A stretch of 64,000 nt of DNA. Origin: Symbiodinium natans (taxonomy: Eukaryota; Sar; Dinophyceae; Suessiales; Symbiodiniaceae). The translations under genes and the position numbers were made by a program. The stretch lies in contig CAJNDS010001668.1 of the NCBI GenBank assembly GCA_905221605.1, positions 1,168,276 to 1,232,275 of the forward strand, given 5' to 3'. This document shows, one piece after another, positions 1 to 10,633 of the stretch (position 1 is its first letter; every line of letters starts with the position of its first letter). A model generated the notes under the pieces. The model searched no databases, was not told where the DNA came from, and saw only the letters and a program-made list of their open reading frames with translations.

Positions 1-1576
1 TTTGCCGGCTTGAGGTTTGCACGAACATCCTCAGGTGCCCTTACAGTCTCCCACCCGAAAGAAAGTCTCTTCAGCCCTAAGGCCTTAAGTTGCTTAGGGG
101 TGCTCAAGGCCCTTAAGGGCATTCCGGCAAATCCCAAACCCTAAGCCCTAAATAACTCCCTAGCCGCGAGGTGTTCGCCCGTGCCCTGAAGCCTAAACCG
201 GGGGCCACTCGCAGGCTTTGGCCGGCCAGAAGAGATCCACTTTTTCAAGGCAGGTCCAGGGAGGGTTTAGGGTTTCGGGGTACCTGCATGAGGGTCCAAG
301 CGTTTAGGGTTTAGGGTTTGAAGACACAGTTGAGGGGCTCGGGCTGCGGGCGAGTGCTGTTCTGGGTATGGACTGACATTCAGCGCGCTTCAGTGCGGAA
401 TCGGTTCCTAGTATGGTTGGGGCTGCGGGACTAAAGGTACCTACTAGTGGCATTGGGTTACAGTACATGTGGGGATTCTGCAAGGAATGACACAGGAATC
501 GCCCTTCAGTCGGGAGATCTTTTCGAAAGCTCCTACTGCGGATTTCCAGACACACCTTCCGTAAACCCTAAACCCTAAATTAAACCCACAAACCCCAAGC
601 AGGCTACCGATTGCATGTTGCAAGACTTTCTGCGAGGACCCCCGAACGCGAAAGCTCAACGCGAAGGCGACGGTGTTGGGCTTTAGGGTTTAGGGGGTTC
701 AGGGGGTACCCTTTTCCCTTTCTTGGTACAAGGTTCCCTTATAAAGTCACCAACCCAAAAAAGAGCGCCCTTAGTAGAATATGGATACTGGCCCAGCAAG
801 GAAGTCTAAAGGGGTTTAGGCTTTTCCGGGGGGGTAGGGGGGGGGTATAGGGCCCTAGTTCTTTGGGGCTTTAGAGGGCTTGAGGAGTTTAGGGCCTATT
901 AGGGGCTTCAGGGGGGCTTTAAGGGTTTGGGGTGTTTCGAGTTCTTCCTTTGCTTTCGTGGTGCGCGTGTTGCTCGAGGTTGCTTGCCTCCCTCGGTCGA
1001 ATGAGACGGCCGGGGGTTTGACTCTTCGCCGTTCTTGGGGCAAAAACCTTGATGTTGAGCTAGAGATAGGGTTTAGGGTTAGAGTATACAGTGGTTTAGG
1101 GCTTAGGGTTTAAGGGTTTAACGGTTATGGCCCGCACTCCCAACTACCACGGATGCTGTTCCATCGTAGTGCATGCCTAGAAGTTTTTTTGCAAGCATGT
1201 GTTAAATAGCAGAGAATACCTTTAGGGTTAGGGTTTAGTGATTATTGATCGAAACCGTGCTTGCCGATGACCAGGTCGTAGATGGGCATCGCCCATTTTA
1301 GACCCTCAACCTCAGAACCCTCAATCCCGGAACCCTAAGCCCCACACCCCATAAACCCCAAACCCTAAACGCATCGAAGCTTCCCCTAAAAGACCCCCTG
1401 ACCGGGATCCCCCTAAACCCTAGGCCCTTAACTTTGCCAGAGTGCGGGTGACATTTTTTGTTTTTTTAGGGTACTTCAACTCAACAAGGAATAGCAATTG
1501 AGATTCTTAATACTACCCCAACCATGAACTAGTAAACCCTAGACCCTGAACCCCCCATACAAGCCCAATGTGCAAG
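1..1576. repeat. Degenerate telomere-like tracts, no confident gene
   Basis: Short TTTAGGG tracts (about 254-318, 680-700, 800-940, 1066-1110, 1655-1690) alternate with CCCTAAA tracts (about 560-585, 1305-1375, 1410, 1535). Between them are 100-250 base unique pieces. One exon-like piece at 202-240 follows a CGCAG acceptor (ALAGQKRSTFSRQ), but it has no partner. Open frames here reach only about 80 codons and are not convincing. Confidence 0.6.
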
Positions 1577-1608
1577 GGCTACGTGCGCTTCGCCCGGCAC
1601 GAGGCGCG
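1577..1608 (+). CDS. Candidate internal exon
   Basis: After TGCAAG the frame reads GYVRFARHEA and is followed by a GTGACA donor. It is short and flanked by telomere-like tracts. Its end phase joins the exon at 1882 only in a frame that soon stops, so the partner is uncertain. Product unknown. Confidence 0.3.
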
Positions 1609-1881
1609 GTGACAGGGAGGAAGCGGTGTGAAACAGAGACTCAGAATTCACGGCTTAGGGCGGTTGAGGGTTTAGGGTTTGGGGTGTAGGGCAGGGCCCA
1701 TGGCGAGATTGTTTGGACGTGGGTTTGACGAGTGCTTGTCTAGGTCGGGTACCCCTAAACCCCAAAGGCCTTAAACCCTCATTAACCCCGAAACCCTTAA
1801 CGCTAACCCTATCAACCCTAAACCCCCTTACACTCCCTGAACTCCCCCAGCCCCCAATCCCCAACGACTTCGGATGTTCAG

Positions 1882-1947
1882 GAGGCAGCTGGGCTGCTCG
1901 CCGCTTTTCCGGCAGACGAGTCGGATGATGAGGAAGGCACTGGCTCT
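1882..1947 (+). CDS. Candidate exon, acidic
   Basis: After GATGTTCAG the frame reads EAAGLLAAFPADESDDEEG and runs into a TTTAGGG tract whose first unit could act as a GTTTAG donor. A CCCTAAA tract lies upstream and a TTTAGGG tract downstream, the arrangement seen round many exons here. A second frame is also open, so the reading frame is not certain. Product unknown. Confidence 0.35.
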
Positions 1948-1991
1948 AGGGGTTTAGGGTTTAGGGTTTAGGGTTTAGGAGGTCTTCCTAG

Positions 1992-2148
1992 TGCTTCCGT
2001 AGCTCGTGGCACCGAAGTCTAAAGAATTACCTTATTCTCCCATGCCAACCCATATCAACGTATCACAAAATCCCCATTCCATACTACGCAACCCTATATG
2101 CTCTGTCTGGCTTCGCGTGCCGCAAGGGTTCTGTGAAGAGCTTCAGTG
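1992..2148 (+). CDS. Candidate terminal exon
   Basis: After a CCGTAG acceptor one frame is open for about 50 codons to TGA at 2146-2148 (LVAPKSKELPYSP..., ...RVPQGFCEELQ). A second frame over the same bases also stays open to a later TGA (...SDHAISMAWVAAT). Either could be the 3-prime end of the gene containing the exon at 1882. No family recognised. Confidence 0.3.
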
Positions 2149-2900
2149 ATCATGCCATATCAATGGCCTGGGTTGCGGCAACGTGAAGGTAAGCCAGGCA
2201 CCCCAACACCCTGACGCCCCTGTTTAGGGTTTAGGGTTTCGGGTTTAGGGTTTCGGGTTTAGGGTTTAGGGTTTAGGGTTTAGGGTTTAGGGTTTGGGGT
2301 TTAGGGTTTAGGGTTTAGGACTCCCCTGTAAAACCCCAAGCCCCTGAACGCCAATCCTTAAACAGCCGAAGCCCAAACCCAGTGAGGTGCCCTTTCCTGA
2401 TGAGGGATCCCTGCAAAACAAAGGCATCATCGAAGCAGGTCTATCTTGGTATGCTCAGATGGGAGGTCATATCTGGTTCTTCTTCGGGGCCTCTAGGACT
2501 ATCGCACCCCAAAAAGACCCTATCCCTAAGGCCTTATACATCCCCAAACCCCCGAAAAACCCTGAAATCCCCCTAAACCCCTAAAACCCCCAAACCTCAA
2601 AGCTTCTGACCCCTAAGCCCACCCAAAACACCCCTCCGAAGGTCCTGGCGTGCAGGGAAGCTGGTCACTGTCAGAGAGGCAGGGCCTGGCAAAGGGGGTT
2701 TAGGGTTTAGGGTTTAGGGTTTAGGGTTTAGGGTTTAGGGTTTAGGGTTTAGGGTTTAGGGTTTGGTTCATTGAGATTCAGGTTTCGGGCTTCGGGCCTA
2801 CTACTAGGGCCATAATAATGAGAATAGGGTGTTGGGGGGGGCGATGATAGTATAATTGTAAAGGGACCATAAGGGGATACGATTCGTAGTTAGTTTGACC
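2149..2900. repeat. Two longer TTTAGGG arrays around an exon-like island
   Basis: TTTAGGG arrays occupy 2222-2320 and 2696-2765; degenerate CCCTAAA text occupies 2325-2380 and 2500-2620. The piece at 2656-2695 after GTGCAG (GSWSLSERQGLAK) resembles an exon but is unsupported by a partner. Confidence 0.6.
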
Positions 2901-4506
2901 CTTATTTTTCGTGGAAGTGAAGCAGCGCTGTCTTCGCTTGCCTATGAAAGTCCGCACGCCGCCCCCTCAGAAGTAGCATGTGGTGTTGCTACAGCCAGTT
3001 TGCACAGCCCTGGTCTTATCGTTCCGTTTCGTTGTGCTGCTCACGGTTTTGGCCGTCGGGTTAGTAATGATCGCATGTGCGATCGAGTTTTCCTCTAACT
3101 GCCTTTGCTTCTGCCATACCGGGGGGCGAATCCCTGCGTCAGCTTGCATGCAGGAGCCACAGGCCTCAGGGTTGACAGCAGCCCTGCAATGTCAAAGGTT
3201 CATGTAGCCCGTGCGATTTGAAAGGTTCATGATCTCTCAATATATGTGAAACACCTATGTGAGAGCGCCATTCTTCAACTGCCGCGCAGCCCGAACAATA
3301 CTAAAATTATTTGTGGCGTTTGGGATGCCAGCAGACGTCCGCAAGACCGCCACAGACACAGAAACACCGAGGGGTCGTCGTTCACCCCCTGACCCAAATG
3401 GGCGCGCGGGTGCACACACATTGAGGGGGTTAGTGTGTCATTTTCCTTCACTCGGAACGTCTGAATCCCGCAGTGCAAGCATTGGTTGGGGAAATACGCA
3501 TGATCCCTGCTCGCAGTTCGCCATTCCCCCCTCCACCACCACAGGGCAGTGTGAGAAAAATCCAAACCCTAAACCCTGGCAACACTTTAACGGAGTTGAA
3601 GCGTTGGCCGTCAGATGTGTGCTTGCCCTGTCGCCTGTCTTTGGCCTAGGGCCAGCTAGGGCCCGGAGTTGGAGGATTATAACCCTTCATACAGCCCAGA
3701 CGCTAGGGAGGATCTAAAGCATATTGGGACTTTGGTGGCTTAACATTAACATGTGATCAGCCATGTGCCCGGAAGCGCGAAATGTTGAAAGGTATGATCG
3801 CCCCAGCACGCGTTCCAAACCCCAAACCCTAAACCCTAAACCTCAATACTCCTGCCGCGCATTCTTGACGTCAGTGCTCAAATGTTTGTTAGGATAGTAA
3901 GTCTTGACTTAGCAAATTCATTGGCAGGCGCACCGGACTAGGCACACCTTGACATTGCACAGGATTTGAATTTGTAGGCAAATATGGACACTTCCGGCTA
4001 AACTTGCAGTAGTTTGCACGTGTAGTTTGCAAGACACAGATCTCGAAAGGGTATAAGAAACTGCTTGGGCAAAATTGTGTTCCATTGGCATTATCTCTTG
4101 CACATAGACAAGGGAGGGAGCCTTGGGACTTGAAGTTTGGAAGTTGGGGGGTAGGGGAGGTTTGGGACTTGAAGTTTGAAGGTTACTGGCAAAGGCTTAT
4201 CACTAACCCCCCCCCCTCCCCCCCACGCACCCAGCCCCAGTTCACCACGTTTTGAGAGGCAAACGTGGTAAACGCACCCAACTTAAAGCTAGGCTCTGGA
4301 TGAGGAGAACTGAGAGAGAAGAAAGGGTCGGCCAAACTTAAGTGTTTAGGGTTGAGGGTTATCGAATCTGAGGTTAGCATAAGGGATTGCGGGCTTTGCG
4401 GTTCCAAAGGCTTCCCTGCGATGCTTGCTGAATTTAGGGTCCTGTGCAAGTCAGAAAGGTGCTTTAGTTCCTACCCCTGACACGGCCCATCTTCTTGGGC
4501 AGGCCT
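2901..4506. other. Telomere-repeat-poor unique sequence with one long ORF
   Basis: Unlike its surroundings this stretch has only two short CCCTAAA tracts (3560, 3815-3842). It holds a 152-codon plus-strand frame at 3259-3717 starting at GTG (MRAPFFNCRA..., with an FVAFGMPADVRKTATDTE segment). No domain, signal peptide or membrane segment was recognised and the frame could be chance. The rest shows nothing identifiable. Confidence 0.35.
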
Positions 4507-5219
4507 TTATTTGTAGCCTGCAGAATCATCCATCGTGGCTACCGTTTGCATCCCGAGCCTTCTCACCAAACATGTGTTGTTGGAGTTTACCGACGAGTTC
4601 TTCACGCAACTTTTGAAAAGCGATGGCTCATCGCCTTTCAGTAAATGTATCAGCCCTGCGCGAAGCACAGGGGACCCAATCTGTGTCTCGGCGATGAAGT
4701 CATGTTGCTGCAGAACACCCAAAGAAGCATCAAGACATCGTTTTGGGACATGCAAGGCCGTCCAGACTTGCCGCTGCTTCGGCATGCGCTGTATCGTTTA
4801 ACATGTCCGGGCGCACCTTAGATGGTCTTGTGGCCAGAAAGCATGACACGCAAAATCAATCCTCTACGTACGGAGTTACGTGCAGCAGAGGAGGACAGCT
4901 TCTTGTGCGCGATCAGTGGCAATCGGCAGAATCTCGCGCGAGCTTCGCCCAGGTTGCTCCAGAACCACCATTCCTTGCTCGATGCCTTGCAGAGACATCT
5001 CGCAGGGGCCTCAGGTGCATTGATGCGACCAAGATCCCTTCTTGAAGGAATATGCTGGAAGGCAAATTTCCTAGTCCGTTTTTGGCCAAGACACGGGGGC
5101 AAGATTCGGTCACGTGCTTGAGGGCGGTACGGGTTGTGTGTCAAATGATGAACCACCTGTCGAGATTTCACAGTTTCCAGGCGAGATGCAGGATGCCTCC
5201 GGATCCCAACTGGTAGCAA
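4507..5219 (-). pseudogene. Decayed coding sequence on the minus strand
   Basis: Several protein-like stretches on the minus strand sit in different frames. About 4871-4999 reads MSLQGIEQGMVVLEQPGR followed by SSREILPIATDRAQEAV. About 4620-4715 reads IAETQIGSPVLRAGLIHLLK, and an adjacent frame at about 4527-4630 reads FQKLREELVGKLQQHMFGEK. The changes of frame within a few hundred bases and the absence of good splice signals between them suggest a decayed gene or retroposed copy. No family is recognised. Confidence 0.35.
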
Positions 5220-5900
5220 GTGTCATGCGCTTGCCCAAGGATCAGTTGGCCGAAGCCTGCAGATATTCGAGGCGCTTGTAGGGTGGGTGGTTGCGAGCGC
5301 CTGTGGAGCTTGCAGGACGTTTCGTGCCCGAACGAAGTTAAGGAATACTCCTTAATTAAAGGGTATTGGGGCCTTTGGGTCAGCATCCGCGATGCGGCAA
5401 CCGGCAATTCCGGGATGTGTTTTGGGTGGGTTGCTTATGTTGAGGATTTGGCGACTGATGCGAAAGATAAACCTTCACAGCCCAAACCGAATACGCCTCC
5501 CAGCCACCAAAACAAGCTAGAACCCTCGCACAGTCATCTTTTCATTTATCACGCAAACCCGTAGAATCGAATGAAAAAGTGCTACATTATTGCATGTTTT
5601 GCACTTGGCCCTGAGACCGAAATGGCAAACCGAAGCTTCACGTCCATTTCACGTCTGGGGGATGTAAAGTTTGAGGGTTTAGTGCTGACGGTTTAGTTTT
5701 TTCTGGGTTTGGGGCTTAGGGTTCCTGAGCCCCTCCCCCCCCCCCGGCCCTCAGAGTCAAACCCTCCAAATCTCTGAAAACCCTAAACCCTAAACCCTAA
5801 ACCCTAAACCCTAAACCCTAAACCCTAAACCCTAAACCCTAAACCCTAAACCCTAAACCCTAAACCCTAAACCCTAAACCCAATCTTTGCCCTGGGCCAG
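5220..5900. repeat. Unique stretch, then a pure CCCTAAA array
   Basis: A 114-codon plus frame at 5220-5564 has no recognisable content. A nearly perfect CCCTAAA array of about 14 units lies at 5780-5880, immediately upstream of the exon at 5901. Confidence 0.6.
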
Positions 5901-6115
5901 GGTTCTTCTCGTGGGGGGAGGGCGGCCACCCCCGGCAGGGCGAGGCCTCCACGTGTCTCCTTTTGGGGTTTAGGGGTCTTGGGCCTTGCCAGAGTTGATT
6001 TGGGGCAAACTTTGAAGTTCTGTATGTCCCGATCCCAACATACTCCTTTTAACAGAAATTGAGAGTCGATCTTGTTCCGTGTTTCCCCAACACCTTTCCA
6101 GCGCTTGAAGTTTAG
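5901..6115 (+). CDS. Two-exon 3-prime gene end, unknown product
   Basis: Exon 5901-5952 follows CTGGGCCAG (VLLVGGGRPPPAGRGLH) and has a GTGTCT donor. Exon 6056-6115 follows CTCCTTTTAACAG and reads KLRVDLVPCFPNTFPALEV, then TAG. The two join in phase 0. The 103-base intron contains a short TTTAGGG-like segment, and a long CCCTAAA array precedes the first exon. Another phase also stays open (ending HLSSA), so the frame is probable rather than certain. The gene must start upstream of the array. No family recognised. Confidence 0.45.
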
Positions 6116-6373
6116 AGCCCAGGGGTTGGGGCCTGTTAGTGTGGAGAGGTGTGTAGCAACAAAGGGGACCTTCTGTCCTTCCGGGCATCCAGCCGCATCT
6201 CAACCTGAGCTTCGGCGGGATGATCTTAATCTGCCAATTTTCCTGCTAGTCTTACGTCTCTGTTAAACGATTGGTACGGCTGCGATGACTATGACGATGA
6301 TGTCGTGCTTTTCAATCTCGGGTATTCATACAATGATGGTGATGATGTTTGTCACACACACACACACACACAG

Positions 6374-6575
6374 TGAACCAAAAGAAGATTCCGACGATTT
6401 GGAGAACCAGGGGGGAGAGCCAGGCCGCACGGTAGGTCCCCTGTGTTCCCTGCTTTTTGGGTTTTGGGTTTTGGGGTTTAGGGTTTAGGGTTTAGGGCTC
6501 GGGGTTTAGCCCTCCTTCGAGGCTAGAGAAAGTGTCAGCCAGAACTGGGCGCTCGATGTATACTACAAGTTGTGA
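6374..6575 (+). CDS. Two-exon 3-prime gene end, acidic segment
   Basis: Exon 6374-6431 follows a CA microsatellite ending in CAG and reads EPKEDSDDLENQGGEPGRT, with a good GTAGGT donor. Exon 6510-6575 begins right after GGGGTTTAG and reads PSFEARESVSQNWALDVYY then KL and TGA. The exons join in phase 0. The 78-base intron (6432-6509) is mostly TTTAGGG repeats, and its acceptor is a telomere unit. The first part is acidic and probably disordered. Function unknown. Confidence 0.6.
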
Positions 6576-7091
6576 CTTGGGGAAGTGAAGCGAGTTCGGG
6601 AGGGTTTTGTGTTTATGGCTTTGTCATAGCGGGGTAACATTTTAAATTCGTAAGGGCACTTCAACTCGATCAGGAACAGAAATTTGCATCTCTAATACTA
6701 TCCCAACCATGAACTAGTTTATAGGGTGTAGCTGTGACTTCTGACCCCTACCTTTGCTTGAACGGGTGCATGGATATAGCGGGGCGTCTGGGTCGGGAGA
6801 CTATTCAGCTGGTCACATCCTTATCTGGGGTGCTTATATAACCCTACCTGCAACTTCAATCTTGAAGTAGGCTCACGATGTTCTCCCGTGTCATTCACGG
6901 TGAGAAAAGGTATTTTCTGGACGTAGCTGCCTTACTCTAGAAGGGGAACAACCGCAAATCCCCAGAACCCTTACTCCCTAAGCGAACTGAAACCCCCAAA
7001 CCCCTTGATCCCAACCCCTACACCACACTCTGAAACTCTTGACTTCTACCCTGAACACCCCAAACCCCCTAATCCCCACAAGCCCTCGCAG
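6576..7091. other. Intergenic or intronic sequence, no gene seen
   Basis: Mixed unique sequence with a degenerate CCCTAAA tract at 6960-7070. No exon with two supporting splice signals was found. Confidence 0.4.
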
Positions 7092-7172
7092 CAGCATCGG
7101 TTGCCCCCCCTCAGGGCTGGAGCTCTCGGCGCATGGCCCGCTGTGCATCGTTGCTTACACAAAGGCCGCCGT
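7092..7172 (+). CDS. Candidate exon between CCCTAAA and TTTAGGG tracts
   Basis: After CCTCGCAG one frame reads SIGCPPSGLELSAHGPLCI then VAYTKAAVR and reaches a GTTTAG donor made by the following TTTAGGG tract. The island is bounded by CCCTAAA upstream and TTTAGGG downstream. Another frame is open too. Product unknown. Confidence 0.4.
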
Positions 7173-7928
7173 CAGGGTTTAGATTTTTCAGTTTAGGGTT
7201 TAGGGCGTAGGCTTCAGGGTTTACGTTTCAGGTCGGCCTTCAGAGCTTAGATTGTGTTGTTTTCTTTTTCTTGTTTTTTCTTTTTTTTTTTTTTTTTTGG
7301 GGGGGGGGGGGGGGGCTGTTGAAGAGGGGCTGAGGGCTCCTCATGCTCTTGGATTCGGTCAGTGGCCCCACTTCTTGGCAGCCAAAGGCTTTTGATGCAA
7401 AGCGGGCACGTGGTTCTTAGAGGGCCCCAAGAATGGGCCTCTTACCGAGATACTTCTAGTTGCTTAAGAACCCCGCAAACAATATTCTTCCTTAAAAGTG
7501 CAACAAGGGATTATTCTCCTTCATGTTTTTTTTTTGGGGGGGGGTTTTAAGCAAACAGAAGCTTCGAGAATTAACAAACTCAGCATTAAGTGGGAAGGTT
7601 GTAGGGCCTTGGGGCCTGCATAAACCCCCTGAGTTTGGCAAGTTCCCCCTTGCCGTCCTTAATCGGGACTAGAATCGCGGGGGTACTATAATCCCTCTTA
7701 AGGACTATCAGTATAAGAGGGAACATCCCAACCCTGAATCATAAACCTCGATATTTCCGGAGCAAGGCGCCTGTCTCCCGAGCAATTCTCCCTCATTAAG
7801 GACTGTTAGTATAAGGGGGAAACCCTGAATCATAAACCTAGGGTTTAGGGTTTAGGGTTTTCTGAGCAAAGCACCTCTCTCCTCAGCAGCTCTCCCTCCT
7901 GAGCAAGGGCACCTGTTTTTGTCATCAG
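7173..7928. repeat. TTTAGGG remnants, poly-T/poly-G and a fold-back element
   Basis: A poly-T then poly-G run lies at 7280-7315. A possible short exon at 7363-7420 (GPTSWQPKAFDAKRARGS then TAG) follows GGTCAG. At 7648-7731 and 7790-7830 are fold-back pieces related to the GGGATGTTCCCCC family described at 8241. Confidence 0.45.
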
Positions 7929-7984
7929 GGGAGTTTCGCCTGCGTTCAGGTCAAGACGTCTTTGAGGGAATTGCACTTCTGCAT
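7929..7984 (+). CDS. Candidate exon with strong acceptor
   Basis: The acceptor context CACCTGTTTTTGTCATCAG is pyrimidine rich. The frame reads EFRLRSGQDVFEGIALLH and meets a GTGAGG donor at 7985. The same frame stays open beyond the donor to about 8100. Product unknown. Confidence 0.4.
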
Positions 7985-8240
7985 GTGAGGGCTGTTTTCA
8001 GCTCGGCATCGTTCTCAATGGGAGTGAAATCGGTCCTTTGCATGGACCACGAATTCCCTAAAACCCCTAGAACCCTGCACCCTAAATCTCCTAAACCTTA
8101 GAACACGAAGGCCTCCACCCTCATGTTGCTTGGTGGAAGAGTGGCGGGCCAACCCTTAAGAAAAGAGGGCTTCGGATCTCAACACCAGAGCCGTGGCACT
8201 CGCCCAACAAAGCCCAGAGCTTTAGGGTTTAGGGTTGAGG

Positions 8241-8342
8241 GTTGGGATGTTCCCCCTTATACTAACAGTCCTTCATAGGGATTAGAACAGGGGGTTCTAG
8301 AATCCCGATTAAGGACTGTTCGTATAAGGGGGTGCATCCCCA
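8241..8342. mobile_element. Fold-back element, GGGATGTTCCCCC family
   Basis: The ends are inverted: GGGATGTTCCCCCTTATAC on the left and GTATAAGGGGGTGCATCCC on the right, with inner AACAGTCC/GGACTGTT also inverted. Related copies lie at 7648-7731 (partial), 40624-40733 and 54846-54942. No ORF; most likely a MITE-like non-autonomous element. Confidence 0.6.
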
Positions 8343-8586
8343 GTTTGGGTTTTCGGGTCTAGGGTTTAGGGCTGCAAGGCAGCGTGCTTGGACCAGGTAT
8401 TGCTTCATGGCTAACTCCTCAAGAACCCCTTCATGCCCTGAAGCTACTGCCCCCTGATACTAGCTCCAACTTCATATCATGAGAGGGAGCAGTTCCTCAG
8501 GGGGCCCCGTGTTCTTCCCACTAGCAGTTAAGGCTGCGGTAACCCTAAACCCTATAAACCCTATAAACCCTAAACCTTAAATGCAG

Positions 8587-8841
8587 CGCGGCCAGGCTGA
8601 CAGCGAGGATGTAGAGAAGCTGAAAGAGCGGCTCATGGAGGTCTTGGAGGAGATCTTGCCATGCAGTGGCACAAGCGCAGGTAGAGTTTTAGGGTTTAGG
8701 GTTTAGGGTTTAGGGTTTAGAGTTTCGGGCCAACAAGGCCGCCACCAGCACAAGAGAGGCAAGCATGATTTTCCTACCGATGCTGGTGGGGTTTCAGGAT
8801 TGAATACCCTGCAGTGCCCCGCACGACGAAGCCCCCGATGA
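8587..8841 (+). CDS. Two-exon gene end with helical Leu/Glu segment
   Basis: Exon 8587-8680 follows AATGCAG, carries DVEKLKERLMEVLEEILPC (a strongly helical, amphipathic segment) and ends at a GTAGAG donor. A TTTAGGG tract starts 9 bases into the intron. Exon 8738-8841 follows CCAACAAG, keeps phase (RHQHKRGKHDFPTDAGG...) and ends at TGA 8839-8841. A CCCTAAA tract lies just upstream of the first exon. It converges on the minus-strand gene ending at 8909. Product not recognised. Confidence 0.6.
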
Positions 8842-8908
8842 TGCCCCAGTCAGGGCCCAAAGCTCTTGTTGACTCAGACTATGGGGATTGGGGTCCCTGG
8901 GGCTCCTG

Positions 8909-9800
8909 TCAAAGGAGAAATGGGAGACATGGCGCCGAAGACCCGAAGTCACGCTTAAGAAGCCAGTAAGACGAGAGGCTTTGCAGGAGGGAAATAGGGC
9001 TTCCGACGACGTTGGCCATACGCATGAGATCACCTGATGATCCGCAGTCTGCTGCTGTCAGTAGTGGTTCCCAAGCCATCCAGTCCCAAAGGTATTTGTC
9101 TAAAGCCCCAGAGTACCCTAAGCAATACACTGTTCATAGACATGCAAAGGGGCTTTTGGACCTTCAAAACCAAAATCCCTAAACTCTAGAGCCGAAAGCT
9201 GATCAGGGTAGTTCTCTAAATTAGGCTCCCCTTGCACAAGGTGCCGTACTGTATAGGGACCCAAAAAGGAGCCTAAACCCTAAACCCTAAGCACTAGACC
9301 CTAAGACCCAATTTTGGAGAGCTACCAAGTAGCTTGAAGCTGTGGCGCTCTAGAACAGACGGATCGCTTTCACCCCTGCGAAGGACGCCCTCCAGAACCC
9401 TTCGAGCTTCTGCACCGGCTTCGGCGAGGCCTCTTGTCTGGCGATTTTGAGAACCCTGAACCCTCAACCCTAAACCCTAGTCCTAAACCCCTAAACCCCA
9501 AACCCCTAAACCCCGAACCCTAAAATTCTAGAACCCTAAACCCTAAACCCGTGCGGCCTGCGTGACATGCGATGGGTTCTCCGCAACTCACGCAGGCGGG
9601 GCGAAGGTCTTCGGGCCCCGCCTTGCTGAGCACCAGCTGCAAGGGTTTAGGGCTTGGGGTTTAGGGTTCAGGGTCTGGTGTTTAGACTAGGTCGCCAGAG
9701 GTAAGGAAACCAGTGGAAAGGACTCAATATCCCCAAGACAGTCTCTTACTTTCAGCTCCTTCAACAGCCACCGTTTCTGGGCCATCAGGCCCAGAGCTTC
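8909..9800 (-). CDS. Three-exon minus-strand gene end, unknown product
   Basis: Exon 9750-9800 reads EALGLMAQKRWLLKELK with a GTAAGA donor. Exon 9326-9437 follows ATCGCCAG and reads TRGLAEAGAEARRVLEGV... to SFKLL, with a GTAGCT donor. Exon 8909-9117 follows TTGCTTAG and reads YSGALDKYLWDWMAWEPLL... to APCLPFLL and TGA. All three join in phase, giving 123 residues of C-terminal protein. The introns (312 and 208 bases) contain telomere-like tracts. The composition is ordinary for a globular helical protein; no motif is recognised. Upstream exons are missing. Confidence 0.65.
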
Positions 9801-9822
9801 CTAAGCCCTGAATCAGAATTGA

Positions 9823-9930
9823 AGGTTTAGGGTTTAGGGTTTAGGGTTTCGGGTTTAGGGGTTTAGGGGTTTAGGGGTTTAGGGTTTAGGGTTTGGGGTT
9901 TGGGGTTTAGGGTTTAGGGTCTCGAGCACA
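9823..9930 (+). repeat. TTTAGGG array with TTTAGGGG variants
   Basis: About 15 units, including GTTTAGGG and GTTTGGGG variants. It lies 5-prime of the first recognised exon of the minus-strand gene and 3-prime on the plus strand of its introns. Confidence 0.8.
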
Positions 9931-9931
9931 G

Positions 9932-10005
9932 GCGGGTGGCACCTCGGAACCTCCCTCGGAGCCGTGCATCCTGGCGACTGGGCTGCAAGAGGACATGGTT
10001 CAGGG
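9932..10005 (+). CDS. Candidate exon
   Basis: After CGAGCACAG the frame reads AGGTSEPPSEPCILATGL then QEDMVQ and runs to a GTTTGG donor. Its last bases, GCAAGAGGACATGGTT, recur at 10443-10458. Product unknown. Confidence 0.4.
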
Positions 10006-10633
10006 GTTTGGGGGGGTTTTAGGGGTTCAGGGGTTTGGGGTTTAGGGTTTAGGGCTTTAGTGGTTTAGGTTTAGGATTTAGGGCTTAGAGGGTTTAGGGT
10101 GGTTTAGGGGTTTAGGGTTTAGGGTTTAGCACCCAGGGCTAGGGGGAGGAGGGGGAGGGGGGGTTCATGTCACGCGAAGGCGCATATTTCCAATATAATA
10201 CAGGTTTCTGTCTCCCCCCACTGTGAGCTTTCACAGGCCACCACCCAAACCATTGTCTTTCATGGTTTAGGGCTGCCGCCCTTACTTCCCCTAAACCCTC
10301 AACCCTACACCCTAAACCCTAAACCCTAAACCCTAAAACCTGCGAGGGGTTCCCGCTGCGAAGACGCAAAGCCCCTTTTCAGGAATTCCACTCACACCTT
10401 AACTGGAAGGTTCAATGGGTACTTGCAACCCCAAACATGAGGCAAGAGGACATGGTTTAGGGTTCAGGTTCAGGGTTTAGGGTGCAGGGCTTAGGGTTCA
10501 AGACCCAACTATGAATCTACTTATAACCTACTTAGTTAAGGTTGCAAGTGCCTCCGAGCCTCCAAGTACAGCCTCCGAAAACCTACAGAAAACCCTTCAT
10601 TCTTGCAATGATAATGTGTGGTGTTTAGGGTTT
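10006..10633. repeat. Degenerate TTTAGGG and CCCTAAA tracts
   Basis: TTTAGGG-type text at 10006-10130, unique sequence at 10140-10260, CCCTAAA at 10290-10340, unique 10341-10455 and TTTAGGG at 10456-10500. No convincing exon apart from the flanking ones. Confidence 0.5.

Noticed and set aside
8812-8908. Minus-strand exon after CTCCTTTGACAG (SPRDPNPHSLSQQELWAL)
   Set aside because: The upstream frame (8909-9117) is in phase with two exons and stops at the TGA inside this acceptor, so this piece is more likely 3-prime untranslated.
9592-9640. Plus-strand exon AGAKVFGPRLAEHQLQ
   Set aside because: It lies in the first intron of the better-supported minus-strand gene and has no partner exon.
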